From Afipia massiliensis (GTDB lineage: Bacteria; Pseudomonadota; Alphaproteobacteria; Rhizobiales; Xanthobacteraceae), in NCBI RefSeq assembly GCF_001006325.2, contig NZ_LBIA02000001.1, forward strand, positions 3,473,501 through 3,537,500: DNA of 64,000 bases, in the 5' to 3' direction. Positions within the stretch are counted from its first letter, which is position 1, and the number at the start of each line of letters is the position of its first letter. Shown here piece by piece: positions 26,136 through 35,390 of the stretch. A program made the position numbers and the translations under genes. Below the pieces are notes generated by a model. It had not been told where the DNA came from. It made no database searches and saw only the letters and a program-made list of their open reading frames with translations.

Positions 26136-27599
26136 CTACCCCAGTTTCTGGTCGCGGGCGTCGTGGGTTGATTCCGCTGCGGCGGCTTCGGCGGCTTGCG
26201 GGGTCTCGACCTCCGGCACCCGATGCCCCGAGATTTCGTGGCCGGCATCCTCCGGTAATTTCCAGAACGAGTAAGCCGACAGCGCCGACAGCACAGCGAC
26301 GATCAGGAACGCCGGCCAGAAGTCGTTCGCGCTGAGTTCCACGGAATGGTTCGCGGCCATCGTCGCCTCGACCGCGAACGCGCCGACCGCGACGCCCGCC
26401 GAAATCGCGAGCTGCTGGTTGACGCTCACAAGGGTGGTGGCGCGGCTCATTTCGTCGGGCGAGACTTCCGCATAGGCCATGGTGTTGATTGCCGTGAACT
26501 GCAGCGAGCGGAAGAAGCCGCCGACAACCAGGATGATCATGATGAGCAGCAGTGGCGTCGCAGGCGTGAACAGCGCGCAGGCGGCGAGAAAGAACGAACT
26601 CACCACGGCGTTGATGACCATGATGTTGCGGAAGCCGAAGGTGCGGATGATCCGTGCCGCCAGCGCCTTCATGCCGAGCGCGCCGACGGCCGAGGCAAAC
26701 GTCACCATCCCCGACTGGAACGGCGAGAGGCCGAAGCCGACCTGCATCAGCAGCGGCAACAGGAACGGCAGCGCGCCGATGCCGAGGCGATACATGAAGC
26801 CGCCGGTGAGGCTGGCGCGCAATGTCGGATGCTTGATCAGCGTAAAATCCAGCACCGGCGACGCGGTGCGCTTCGCATGCCAGAGATAGAAACCCATCGC
26901 GATGCCGCCGCCGACAATCAGCGCTGTCACGACTCCCCACGACAACAGGCCAAGACCTGCGACCGACAGGCCGAAGGCGAGACCGGCGACGCCCAGTCCT
27001 GCGAGCACCAGTCCGACACCATCGAAGCGCTCGGGATTCTCGCTCTTGATCGGATCGATGTATTTCAGCGCGAGCCAGATGCCGAGCAGCCCGATCGGAA
27101 TGTTGATCAGGAAGATCCAGTGCCACGAGAAGTAGGTGGTGATGAAACCGCCGAGCGGCGGCCCGATCACCGGACCGATCAGCGCGGGGATGGTGACCCA
27201 CGCCATCGCGTTGACCAGCGCGCTCTTGTCGATGGAACGCAGCAGCACGAGCCGCCCGACCGGCGTCATCATGGCGCCGCCGATGCCCTGGATGATGCGT
27301 GCGATCACGAAATGGGTGATCGACGTGGACATGGCGCAGCCGATGGAGCCGACCATGAACACGGCGATGGCGACGCTGAACACCGCGCGCGCGCCGAAGC
27401 GGTCGGCGGTCCAGCCGCTCGCCGGAATGAACACCGCAAGCGACAGAAGATAGGATGTGATCGCGAGCTTCAGCGTCAGGGGACTGGTGCCGATGTCCGC
27501 GGCGATGGCGGGCAGCGACGTCGCAATCACCGTGGAATCCATGTTTTCCATGAAAAGCGCACAGGCGACGATCAGCGGTATCAGGCGTTCCTTCTGCAT
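26136..27599 (-). CDS. DHA2-family MFS efflux transporter (EmrB/QacA type)
   Basis: 487 residues with 14 predicted spans. Motif A is seen as SGWTADRFGARAVFSVAIAV and motif C as LIGPVIGPPLGGFITTYFSW, followed by HWIFLINIPIGLLGI. These define drug:H+ antiporters of the DHA2 branch. ENMDSTVIATSLPAIAADIG at the N-terminus is typical of EmrB-like pumps. No membrane-fusion (EmrA) gene is adjacent, so it may act alone. Its stop is 6 nt from that of convergent rlmE. The substrate is unknown. Confidence 0.92.
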   Translation of the reverse strand: MQKERLIPLIVACALFMENMDSTVIATSLPAIAADIGTSPLTLKLAITSYLLSLAVFIPASGWTADRFGARAVFSVAIAVFMVGSIGCAMSTSITHFVIARIIQGIGGAMMTPVGRLVLLRSIDKSALVNAMAWVTIPALIGPVIGPPLGGFITTYFSWHWIFLINIPIGLLGIWLALKYIDPIKSENPERFDGVGLVLAGLGVAGLAFGLSVAGLGLLSWGVVTALIVGGGIAMGFYLWHAKRTASPVLDFTLIKHPTLRASLTGGFMYRLGIGALPFLLPLLMQVGFGLSPFQSGMVTFASAVGALGMKALAARIIRTFGFRNIMVINAVVSSFFLAACALFTPATPLLLIMIILVVGGFFRSLQFTAINTMAYAEVSPDEMSRATTLVSVNQQLAISAGVAVGAFAVEATMAANHSVELSANDFWPAFLIVAVLSALSAYSFWKLPEDAGHEISGHRVPEVETPQAAEAAAAESTHDARDQKLG

Positions 27600-27929
27600 C
27601 GGCTCGGCTTTGTGGAAGGATCTGCCGACATGGCGGCGACAAGGGGCGAACCACCCCAGATAGGCCAGTCTTGCGGGGCAGGGTCAATAAACTCGTCGTG
27701 AAGCGCCCCTGTGTGGAAAAGACCGCTGTTAGATGGGCTTTCGCAGGTGTCCCATGCGTAAAAACCGCTGATTTCAGAGCGAAATGCTTTGAAACGTCAT
27801 CCCTTCATGCTATCGACCACCGCCAACCCCATTGATGGGCTTCGATTCGAGCGACGTACCCGCGATCGCTCGATTTTGCACATCCTGAGGTTTTTTACCG
27901 CAGCCACGGGCTGCCGAACGGAGTTGGCA
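27600..27929. other. Divergent intergenic region, efflux pump / guaB
   Basis: About 330 nt between the starts of the efflux gene (reverse) and guaB (forward). An in-frame upstream extension of guaB from 27789 is open but does not look like protein of the IMPDH family. GGAG at 27919-27922 supports the 27930 start. TTGCAC near 27875 is a possible -35 box. I see no riboswitch-like structure. Confidence 0.5.
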
Positions 27930-29423
27930 ATGGCAAAGCAGTTGGGTCAGGGTATTCGCGAAGCTTTCACATTTGACGATGTGTTGCTGAAACCCGGTCT
28001 GTCCGACATCCTGCCGTCCGATGCCGACGTCCGCACCTATCTGACGCGCACGATCCCGCTCAACATTCCGATCATTGCCTCGGCGATGGATACCGTCACC
28101 GAAGCCAGCATGGCGATTGCGATGGCGCAGGCCGGCGGCATCGGCGTGATTCATCGGAATTTCGAAGGTGACGGTCAGGCCGCGCAGGTGCGCCTGGTCA
28201 AGAAATTCGAATCCGGCATGGTGGTGAATCCGCTGACCATCGGTCCCGACGCCAAGCTGGTCGATGCGCTGACGCTGATGAAGGATCACGGTATCTCCGG
28301 CGTTCCGGTGGTGACCGGTGCTGGCCCCGGCAAACCCGGCAAGCTGGTGGGCATTCTCACCAATCGCGACGTGCGCTTCGCCACCGATCCGGAGCAGAAA
28401 GTCTCCGAACTGATGACGCATGAAAACCTCATCACGGTGAGGGAGGGCGTTAGCCAGATCGAAGCCAAGCGGCTGCTGCATCAGAACCGCATCGAAAAGC
28501 TGCTCGTCGTCGATGAGCAATATCGCTGCGTCGGCCTCATTACAGTGAAAGACATGGAAAAGGCGGTGGCCTATCCGTTGGCCTCGAAGGATGCGCAGGG
28601 ACGTCTGCGCGTTGCTGCCGCCACCACGGTTGGAGACGCCGGCTTTGCGCGTACCGAGCGGTTGATCGAGGCGGGAGCCGACGTCATTGTCGTCGATACC
28701 GCGCATGGTCATTCCATGCGCGTGCTTGAAGCGGTCAACCGCATCAAGCGTCTTTCGAACGCCGTGCAGGTGATCGCCGGTAACGTCGCGACCACCGAAG
28801 CCACGCAGGCGCTGATCGATAGCGGTGCGGACGCCATCAAGGTCGGCATCGGTCCGGGTTCAATCTGCACCACGCGCATCGTCGCCGGCGTCGGGGTGCC
28901 GCAGCTCACCGCGATCATGGATTCGGTCGAAGCTGCGAAGAAGGCGAACATTCCGGTGATCGCCGACGGCGGCATCAAGTTTTCCGGCGATCTTGCCAAG
29001 GCGCTCGCGGCCGGCGCGGATGTCGCGATGGTCGGCTCGCTGCTGGCGGGCACCGATGAGACGCCGGGCGAAGTGTTCCTGTGGCAGGGCCGGTCCTACA
29101 AGGCCTATCGCGGCATGGGCTCCGTCGGCGCGATGGCGCGCGGCTCCGCCGATCGCTACTTCCAGCAGGACATCAAGGACACGCTCAAGCTCGTCCCGGA
29201 AGGCATCGAAGGGCAGGTGCCTTACAAGGGACCGGTCGCCAACGTGCTGCATCAGTTGGCCGGTGGTCTCCGCGCGGCGATGGGCTATGTCGGCGCGAAA
29301 AACCTCGAGGACTTCCACGCCAAGGCGGAATTCGTGCGGATCACCGGCGCGGGCCTGCGCGAAAGCCACGTCCACGATGTCACCATTACCCGCGAAAGCC
29401 CGAATTATCCGGGCGGGGGCTAG
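27930..29423 (+). CDS. guaB: Inosine-5'-monophosphate dehydrogenase
   Basis: 497 residues from ATG 27930, typical for bacterial [26 protein letters not shown] opens the barrel. A Bateman module of two CBS domains follows (SVSGVPVV-type GISGVPVVT and [21 protein letters not shown]). The catalytic loop [15 protein letters not shown] has Cys at residue 313. The enzyme makes XMP from IMP with NAD+, the committed step to GMP. guaA lies about 7 kb downstream on the same strand. Confidence 0.98.
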   Translation: MAKQLGQGIREAFTFDDVLLKPGLSDILPSDADVRTYLTRTIPLNIPIIASAMDTVTEASMAIAMAQAGGIGVIHRNFEGDGQAAQVRLVKKFESGMVVNPLTIGPDAKLVDALTLMKDHGISGVPVVTGAGPGKPGKLVGILTNRDVRFATDPEQKVSELMTHENLITVREGVSQIEAKRLLHQNRIEKLLVVDEQYRCVGLITVKDMEKAVAYPLASKDAQGRLRVAAATTVGDAGFARTERLIEAGADVIVVDTAHGHSMRVLEAVNRIKRLSNAVQVIAGNVATTEATQALIDSGADAIKVGIGPGSICTTRIVAGVGVPQLTAIMDSVEAAKKANIPVIADGGIKFSGDLAKALAAGADVAMVGSLLAGTDETPGEVFLWQGRSYKAYRGMGSVGAMARGSADRYFQQDIKDTLKLVPEGIEGQVPYKGPVANVLHQLAGGLRAAMGYVGAKNLEDFHAKAEFVRITGAGLRESHVHDVTITRESPNYPGGG

Positions 29424-29450
29424 TAAGCTCGTCCAATTTCGGCCCCAACG

Positions 29451-29501
29451 GCCTGTCAAAACAGGCTACGATTGCGCGGTATTTTTAGTACCTCGCGCAA
29501 T
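29451..29501 (+). terminator. Possible terminator hairpins after guaB
   Basis: GCCTGT-CAAA-ACAGGC (29451-29466) and then ATTGCGCGGTA paired with TACC-T-CGCGCAAT (29471-29501) follow the guaB stop. A T run lies in the second loop rather than after the stem, so termination strength is uncertain. Confidence 0.45.
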
Positions 29502-29605
29502 ACGGCTCGCGCGCGTTTCGCGCGAGTTCAAACGCATTTCAAGCTCATTGACCCGGCAGCGAATCCGGACGCAATGTTCGCAACATCTCAGAAAAGAAGA
29601 ACATC

Positions 29606-30229
29606 ATGGTTGACTGGACAGACGACAGGATCACAGCGCTCTCGGATCAGGATCTGAAGAACCTGCTGACCAATGCGGAGCGCAAATCGGTCGCCGATAT
29701 CGTGGCAAAATGTCAGACCGAGCTTGAGAAGCGCAACGCCGCCAAGCCGCGCAAGGCATCGAAGCCGCGCTCCGAACTGAAAGAGTTCGAGCATGATGTG
29801 TCCGCACAACTTGCCGAGATCGGCAAGGAGGTTGCGGGCAAGTACGATCTCTCCGAGGAAACCGCGAAAGCGAAGTCCGAAGGCGTGAAAGGCTTCAAGG
29901 CGCACCGGCTGCTGGATTCGAAAGGCTACGCCAAGCTCGGCGGCATGCAGCGCGATGGCTCGGTCGCCATCGAGCGCTACATTTCCTATCGCCGCGGCGA
30001 CAGCACGGCCTACCTCGGAGTCTTTCTGCCGAAGGATGCACCGGCGGAAGATCACGAATTTCATGTGATCGCGCCGAAAGCGTTTCTCGAGGACGGAAAG
30101 CCGGTGGCTGACATTCGCCCCTCGGCGACGGAGAAGCAGAAGCAACCTGCGGACAGCGGCCTCGCGTTCAAGGATCTGCCGAGTGCAGCCGCAGCGTTCG
30201 ACAGGGCGCTGGCGAAGCTGACCGCCTGA
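29606..30229 (+). CDS. Hypothetical soluble protein
   Basis: 207 residues, charged and soluble, no signal or membrane span. The N-terminus (WTDDRITALSDQDLKNLLTNA) is helical, followed by a Lys-rich linker (AAKPRKASKPRSELKEF). A C-terminal region has YISYRRGDSTAYLGVFLPKDA, which looks beta-rich. I recognise no family. It follows guaB by 180 nt on the same strand. Confidence 0.75.
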   Translation: MVDWTDDRITALSDQDLKNLLTNAERKSVADIVAKCQTELEKRNAAKPRKASKPRSELKEFEHDVSAQLAEIGKEVAGKYDLSEETAKAKSEGVKGFKAHRLLDSKGYAKLGGMQRDGSVAIERYISYRRGDSTAYLGVFLPKDAPAEDHEFHVIAPKAFLEDGKPVADIRPSATEKQKQPADSGLAFKDLPSAAAAFDRALAKLTA

Positions 30230-30246
30230 CACTTTCACTTATTTTT

Positions 30247-30334
30247 GTCATGGCCGGGCTTGTCCCGGCCATCTCGATCATTAGGCCTCTGTGCCATACG
30301 AATCGGGATCACCGGGACAAGCCCGGTGATGACA
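30247..30334. repeat. Intergenic inverted repeat, family B copy 2
   Basis: GTCATGGCCGGGCTTGTCCC at the left and GGGACAAGCCCGGTGATGAC at the right, with inner ATCTCGAT/AATCGGGAT arms. It matches the 20657 copy in its outer arms. Confidence 0.88.
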
Positions 30335-30506
30335 AAATGCGGGTTGGTAAGTGCTGGGCATTGTCCCTCGACAGCCACGACCACGCTCAACTCATTCTGT
30401 TTTAAACGACGTGAGGCATGGATGCCATGCCGCTCCACGCGCGCGTGGCAATGCGCGGTTCTCTCGGCTAAATAACGCTCACGTTCATAGAAACCGAGGA
30501 AACATC

Positions 30507-31541
30507 ATGTCTCAGTCAGCCAAGCGTATTGTTCTCGCTTCTCGTCCCGTCGGCGAGCCGAAGCCCAGCGATTTTCGCCTTGAAGATTACGCCGTGCCGA
30601 CGCCGGGTGAGGGGCAGCTCCTGCTGCGCACGATCTGGCTGTCGCTCGATCCCTACATGCGCGGGCGCATGGACGATGGTCCGTCTTACTCCGCACCGGT
30701 CCCGATCGGCGGCGTGATGGAAGGCGGCACGGTGTGCGAGGTGATGGCCTCGAACAACCCGGGCTTTGCGAAGGGCGACATCGTTCTCGCGCATGCCGGA
30801 TGGCAGCAGTATGCACTCTCTGACGGCAAGGGATTGCGCAAGATCGATCCGGGCGTCGCGCCGATCTCGACGGCGGTCGGTGTGCTCGGCATGCCGGGCA
30901 TGACGGCCTATACGGGCCTGCTTGAAATCGGCAAGCCGAAGCCCGGCGAGACCGTCGTGGTGGCGGCGGCGTCCGGCGCGGTGGGTTCGGCGGTCGGGCA
31001 GATCGCGAAGATCAAGGGCGCGCGCGCCGTGGGCATCGCGGGCGGCAAGGAGAAATGCGACTACGTCAAGAACGAACTCGGCTTTGACGAGTGTCTCGAC
31101 CATCGCGATCCCGATCTCGCCGCGAAGCTGAAGGAAGCCTGCCCGAAGGGCATCGACGTCTATTTCGAAAACGTCGGCGGCAAGGTGTTCGAAGCGGTGT
31201 TTCCGCGTCTCAACGACTTCGCGCGCATCCCGGTGTGCGGCCTGATCGCTGATTACAGCACGATCTTCGGCAAGGACACGCCGGCGCCGAAATGGGCCAA
31301 TTCGATCATGCGCGCCATTCTCGTCAAGCGGCTGAACTTCCGCGGCTTCATCGTTCGGGATTTCGCATCGATGTATCCGGACTTCATCCGCGAGATGCCG
31401 CAGTGGCTGCGCGAGGGCAAGCTCAAGCATCGCGAGTTCGTCACCGAAGGCATCGAGAGCGCGCCGAACGCGTTCATGGGCCTGCTCAAGGGCGCGAACT
31501 TCGGCAAGCAGCTCGTGCGCGTCGCGCCGGACAAGGCTTAA
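30507..31541 (+). CDS. NADP-dependent oxidoreductase, MDR superfamily (CurA/leukotriene B4 dehydrogenase type)
   Basis: 344 residues from ATG 30507, with GAGGAAA upstream. LDPYMRGRMDDGPSYSAPVPIGGVMEGGTVCEV, GMPGMTAYTGLLEIGKPKPGETVVVAAASGAVGSAV and AVGIAGGKEKCDYVKNELGFDECLDH give the zinc-free MDR fold with the NADPH-binding AxxGxxG-type loop. YFENVGGKVFEAV is typical of the alkenal/one reductase branch. It probably reduces alpha,beta-unsaturated carbonyls. The natural substrate is not evident. Confidence 0.93.
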   Translation: MSQSAKRIVLASRPVGEPKPSDFRLEDYAVPTPGEGQLLLRTIWLSLDPYMRGRMDDGPSYSAPVPIGGVMEGGTVCEVMASNNPGFAKGDIVLAHAGWQQYALSDGKGLRKIDPGVAPISTAVGVLGMPGMTAYTGLLEIGKPKPGETVVVAAASGAVGSAVGQIAKIKGARAVGIAGGKEKCDYVKNELGFDECLDHRDPDLAAKLKEACPKGIDVYFENVGGKVFEAVFPRLNDFARIPVCGLIADYSTIFGKDTPAPKWANSIMRAILVKRLNFRGFIVRDFASMYPDFIREMPQWLREGKLKHREFVTEGIESAPNAFMGLLKGANFGKQLVRVAPDKA

Positions 31542-31560
31542 CGCGGCTGAACGGTAATTC

Positions 31561-31668
31561 ACCTCTCCCGTGGGGAGAGGTCGACCCGCGAAGCGGGGCG
31601 GGTGAGGGCGTTCACTCCACCGATGAATCCTAACCCCTCACCCCAACCCTCTCCCCACGGGAGAGGGA
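31561..31668. repeat. Intergenic inverted repeat, family D
   Basis: CTCTCCCGTGGGGAGAGG at the left and CCTCTCCCCACGGGAGAGG-type right arm, with inner GGGTGAGGG/CCCCTCACCC arms. It lies between the convergent oxidoreductase and phosphoesterase genes and can form one long hairpin. Confidence 0.88.
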
Positions 31669-31718
31669 GTTCCATCGCATATGCATCGGATACGGTATTT
31701 CAATTCAGGCGTTCAGAA

Positions 31719-32561
31719 TCACACCGCCGTTGACGGCTCCAGAACCGAAAACAGATCGATATTGATCTGCCCCGCCGCGCGAACGTGGCGGACTTCGAAT
31801 CCGTCGGGCTGGAAGACATATTCCACCAGCCCGACTTCCTTCACGCCGATCAGTTCCTGTTTCGCGTTGGAGCGGATCACGAAGGACGACGACGGCGCCC
31901 AGATGTGGCGCACGTTCCGGAACGTCGTGTCCCGGCGCTGGTGCACGTGGCCGCAGGCGACCAGCCGTAAATTCATGCCGTCGAGCATGTTGAGCAGATC
32001 GCTGCGCGCGGGCATCGGCACGTAGCGGAATGATGTTGCTGCGGTCTCCGCGTCGTCAGGCGCGTCCTTGTAGAGCGGCTTGTGGATGAACAGCGCCACC
32101 GGCTTGCCTTGTGCGGCGGACAGTTGTTCGGCCAGCCATTCGCGCTGCTCTGCCTCGCAGGCGAGCGCGGTGTTCATCACCAGCGAGTTCAATCCAATGA
32201 CGCACCAGCCCGCGGCATCGAACTGCCAGCGGTCTTCGCCGAACACCGCGATGAAATTCTGCCGGTTCGCCTCGGATACGGGTTGCGCAGGCTGCACGCC
32301 GGTCAAGGTCGGGTTGTCGCCGATGTCGTGATTGCCGGGAATATAGCGGCAATCGACAGGCAACGCGTCGTGCAGGGCCTTTGCGAAATCGAGATCGTCC
32401 GGATGATCCGGGCCGTCGAAAGCGACATCGCCGCTGTTGATGACGAGGTCGGGCCGGTTGTCATCGATATGCTGGCTGACCCGATGGAAGTTCTCGACGA
32501 ACTCGGGAAACCGGGCGCCGAGATGCGTGTCGGTGATCTGCGTCAGGCGGAAGCGGGACAT
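31719..32561 (-). CDS. Metallophosphoesterase (Icc/CpdA-like cyclic nucleotide phosphodiesterase)
   Basis: 280 residues from ATG 32561, which has GGAG 7 nt upstream; an ATG 6 nt earlier is too close to it. The metal motifs are in order: TQITDTHLG, LVINSGDVAFDG, YIPGNHDIGDN and ACGHVHQRRDT. The arrangement is that of class III cAMP phosphodiesterases (CpdA/Rv0805 group). It likely acts in the cytoplasm on a phosphodiester. cAMP is inferred from family only. Confidence 0.88.
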   Translation of the reverse strand: MSRFRLTQITDTHLGARFPEFVENFHRVSQHIDDNRPDLVINSGDVAFDGPDHPDDLDFAKALHDALPVDCRYIPGNHDIGDNPTLTGVQPAQPVSEANRQNFIAVFGEDRWQFDAAGWCVIGLNSLVMNTALACEAEQREWLAEQLSAAQGKPVALFIHKPLYKDAPDDAETAATSFRYVPMPARSDLLNMLDGMNLRLVACGHVHQRRDTTFRNVRHIWAPSSSFVIRSNAKQELIGVKEVGLVEYVFQPDGFEVRHVRAAGQINIDLFSVLEPSTAV

Positions 32562-32761
32562 GGGCATGCTCCTTTGCGGAGCAATCTACACAGCGCGCAT
32601 GTCAATGAGATGGCTCGCTGCACCAGCGATCGCGTTTAAAACAGTCGTCTATCTTTTTCGGGTTCTGCCGCCAAACGGCGAATAAAAGGAAAATTGTTAG
32701 GTGATTCAAATGAAGGGTCGTGAATAATTTTCAGGTCATGCAAATTCTCTGAACCGGTGCC

Positions 32762-33445
32762 TCACAGCACGCGGTAACGGATAGCGAAGCTGTCGTCGGG
32801 CACGCTGCGCGCGGTGTCGGTGGATGCGATGCGATCGACCAGGTGCCACGGGCCGAACTCATCGGACGGACTCGGGTTCGGCGGCAGCCGCAATTTGAAA
32901 GCGCGCTGCGCCTGACCGGGCAGGCTGAGCACGACCATCCTGTCCGAGGTGCGGAATTTCAGCGGAACGGAGCCGCGCAACACGGCGCGCCCGTCTTCCG
33001 TCGCGCGCAGGCTGTCATCGATCCGCGCGAGCGTCTGGTTCTGGTCGGTGAGCAATTCGACCTGTGCTTCGCGCTTCAGGTCGGCGCTTGTTGCCGTGCG
33101 CGGCAGGCGGATTTCAAACTCCACGGCGGGCGCCTTGGCCATGAGTCCGAGGTGCTTGAGCGCGGCGGTGCGCAGGCCGTAGCCGCCGGCGGCCAGCGCG
33201 CCGACCATGAGCACGACACCGAGGCTGCGGACGGCGACGCCGCGGAATGTCCGGTCATCGCCCTTGAGGGTGAGCGTGAGGGCAACCGCCGTGATAAATC
33301 CCGCCACGCCCGCCAGCGGGCCGATGACAATGAACGCAGCCAGGTTGTCCGAACCGGAGCCCAGCGAAGCCGCGATCATCGCGGCAGCGGCCCAGCTTCC
33401 GAGGGCTCCCAGCACACCGGCAAGAATCGAGATGACGTAAAGCAT
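32762..33445 (-). CDS. Hypothetical membrane protein
   Basis: 227 residues from ATG 33445. The first about 90 residues hold three hydrophobic spans (YVISILAGVLGALGSWAAAA, LAAFIVIGPLAGVAGFITAVAL and SLGVVLMVGALAAGGYGL). The rest is a soluble domain with VEFEIRLPRTATSADLKREA and VVLSLPGQAQRAFKLRLPP. I recognise no named family. The topology suggests a periplasmic C-terminal domain. Confidence 0.75.
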   Translation of the reverse strand: MLYVISILAGVLGALGSWAAAAMIAASLGSGSDNLAAFIVIGPLAGVAGFITAVALTLTLKGDDRTFRGVAVRSLGVVLMVGALAAGGYGLRTAALKHLGLMAKAPAVEFEIRLPRTATSADLKREAQVELLTDQNQTLARIDDSLRATEDGRAVLRGSVPLKFRTSDRMVVLSLPGQAQRAFKLRLPPNPSPSDEFGPWHLVDRIASTDTARSVPDDSFAIRYRVL

Positions 33446-33605
33446 CGCAGCACCCGAGCACGGCTCCACTCGACCTATGGAGCGGAACCTTCTGGGCATT
33501 GGTCGTTTCTGTCTGTGATCGGGTTCACAGATCCCGGAGACAATTGTCAGGGGGAGAGGGGGCCGGTATAGCGGTGAGATAACATTCGCATCGGGGGAAT
33601 TCTTT

Positions 33606-34028
33606 ATGACAGTTCAGATGGTTCTGCTGCCGGTCTTCGTGCTGGTTCTGCTGTCCTTCATCCTGATGTTCAGGATGTTCACGGTCCGCACAGGTGCGAT
33701 CAAAAACCGCGAGGTCCGCGTATCGGAAGTCGCTGTCGGCCAGAAAGCCTGGCCGACGAAGGCGGCGCAGGTCAGCAACGCCTATTCCAACCAGTTCGAA
33801 CTGCCGGTGCTGTTTTTCGTGCTGATCGCCCTTGCGCTGCCGCTGCGGCAGGCCGATCTCATCATCGTGCTGTTGTCGTGGGTGTTCGTGGTCACGCGCT
33901 ACATTCACGCCGGCGTCTATGCTACCTCGAACAACCTGAAGGCGCGATTCTCGGCATTCGCCGCCGGTGCGCTTGTCCTTCTCATCATGTGGGTCTATTT
34001 CGCGCTCAAGCTGTTGCTCGCGATCTGA
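33606..34028 (+). CDS. MAPEG family membrane protein
   Basis: 140 residues with four hydrophobic spans. FRMFTVRTGAIKNREVRVSEV and AQVSNAYSNQFELPVLFFVLIALAL carry the MAPEG (membrane-associated eicosanoid/glutathione metabolism) signature; RYIHAGVYATSNNLKARF completes it. Bacterial members are mostly uncharacterised, and glutathione-dependent activity is only inferred. The RsmB-like gene begins 25 nt downstream, so the two may be co-transcribed. Confidence 0.88.
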   Translation: MTVQMVLLPVFVLVLLSFILMFRMFTVRTGAIKNREVRVSEVAVGQKAWPTKAAQVSNAYSNQFELPVLFFVLIALALPLRQADLIIVLLSWVFVVTRYIHAGVYATSNNLKARFSAFAAGALVLLIMWVYFALKLLLAI

Positions 34029-34053
34029 CGATCCTCACTTCTGAAAGACCATC

Positions 34054-35361
34054 ATGACGCCTGCCGCGCGGCTCTCCGCAGCTATCGAGATTCTTGGCGC
34101 CATCGACGCGCAGCGTATTCCCGCGCCGAACGCGCTGAAGGAGTGGGGCACCGCGCACCGCTTCGCGGGTTCCGGCGACCGTGCCGCCATCGCGGGGCTG
34201 GTCTTCGACGTGCTTCGCCGCAGAGCGTCGTCGGCCTGGCTGATGGATGCCGATACGCCGCGCGCCCGATTGCTCGGCATGCTCAAGCTCGAGCGCAAGC
34301 TTGATGCCGATGCCGTCGCCGCGTTGTGCGACGGCGGGCGCTTCGCGCCCGAGCCGCTGACGGACACTGAGCGCGCCGCGTTGACCTCGCGCAGCCTGAA
34401 GGACGCGCCGGCGCACATTGCCGGCGATTATCCGGAATGGCTCGATCCCCAGCTTGCGGCCGTGTTCGGCGATGAGCGGGCGGAGGAGGCCGTCGCCATG
34501 GCCAGCCGTGCGCCGCTCGACCTGCGCGTCAACACGCTGAAGGCCAAACACGAGAAGGTGCTGGCCTCGATGAAGCATCTCGGCGCGAGGGCGACACCGT
34601 GGTCGCCATGGGGATTGCGGATCGATCTCGGCGCGGATGCGCGCAATCCCGGCATCCATTCCGAGGAAGCCTTCATCAAGGGCGGCGTCGAGGTGCAGGA
34701 CGAAGGCTCGCAGCTTGCCGCCTTCCTGAGCGGCGCGAAGCCCGGCGAGCAGGTGATCGACATGTGCGCAGGCGCGGGCGGCAAGACGCTGGCGCTCGCT
34801 GCGATGATGCAGGGCAAGGGGCGGCTGATTGCGACGGATCATGACAAGCGCCAGCTTGCACCGATTCATGAGCGGCTGTCGCGCGCGGGCATTCACAACG
34901 CCGATGTGCGCACGCCGAGAGGACCGGACGATACGCTCTCCGACATCAAGGCGTCGGCCGATCTCGTGGTGATCGATGCGCCGTGCACCGGCACAGGGAC
35001 GTGGCGGCGCAACCCGGACGCGAAATGGCGCATGCGCCCCGGCGCGCTGGACGTTCGCATCAAGGATCAGATCGCGGTGCTGGATCGCGCGGCTGATCTC
35101 GTGAAGCCGGGCGGACGGGTCGCCTACATCACCTGTTCGGTGTTGCCGCAGGAGAACAACGAGCAGGTCCGCGGCTTCGTGAGCCGCCATCCGGAATTCA
35201 CGGTGGTTCCGCCGTCGCAAGTGGCCTCGGTGCTGTGGGACAAGGCCGATGATTTCATCGCCGCCACGCTGCAATCGCCGGAAGGGCTGTTGATGACCCC
35301 GCGGCGGACCGGGACGGACGGGTTTTTTGTATCGGTCATGACGCGTGCTGCGGCGGGGTGA
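34054..35361 (+). CDS. RsmB/NOP-family RNA (cytosine-C5) methyltransferase
   Basis: 435 residues. The N-terminal about 140 residues resemble the NusB-like region of RsmB. The SAM domain shows QVIDMCAGAGGKTLALAAMM, LIATDHDKRQLAPIHERL, VVIDAPCTGTGTWRRNPDAKW (the PC catalytic motif) and VAYITCSVLPQENNEQV (the TC Cys). These two Cys motifs define m5C RNA methyltransferases. The target is probably 16S rRNA, as for RsmB, although alphaproteobacteria have more than one paralogue. Confidence 0.92.
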   Translation: MTPAARLSAAIEILGAIDAQRIPAPNALKEWGTAHRFAGSGDRAAIAGLVFDVLRRRASSAWLMDADTPRARLLGMLKLERKLDADAVAALCDGGRFAPEPLTDTERAALTSRSLKDAPAHIAGDYPEWLDPQLAAVFGDERAEEAVAMASRAPLDLRVNTLKAKHEKVLASMKHLGARATPWSPWGLRIDLGADARNPGIHSEEAFIKGGVEVQDEGSQLAAFLSGAKPGEQVIDMCAGAGGKTLALAAMMQGKGRLIATDHDKRQLAPIHERLSRAGIHNADVRTPRGPDDTLSDIKASADLVVIDAPCTGTGTWRRNPDAKWRMRPGALDVRIKDQIAVLDRAADLVKPGGRVAYITCSVLPQENNEQVRGFVSRHPEFTVVPPSQVASVLWDKADDFIAATLQSPEGLLMTPRRTGTDGFFVSVMTRAAAG

Positions 35362-35390
35362 TCGCCGGGGTGCGTTAGCGCCGTGCGATG

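Noticed and set aside
26047-27687. Reverse frame of 546 codons over the DHA2 gene
   Set aside because: His/Arg-rich shadow frame in a different register; the DHA2 protein in the overlapping frame has all MFS motifs.
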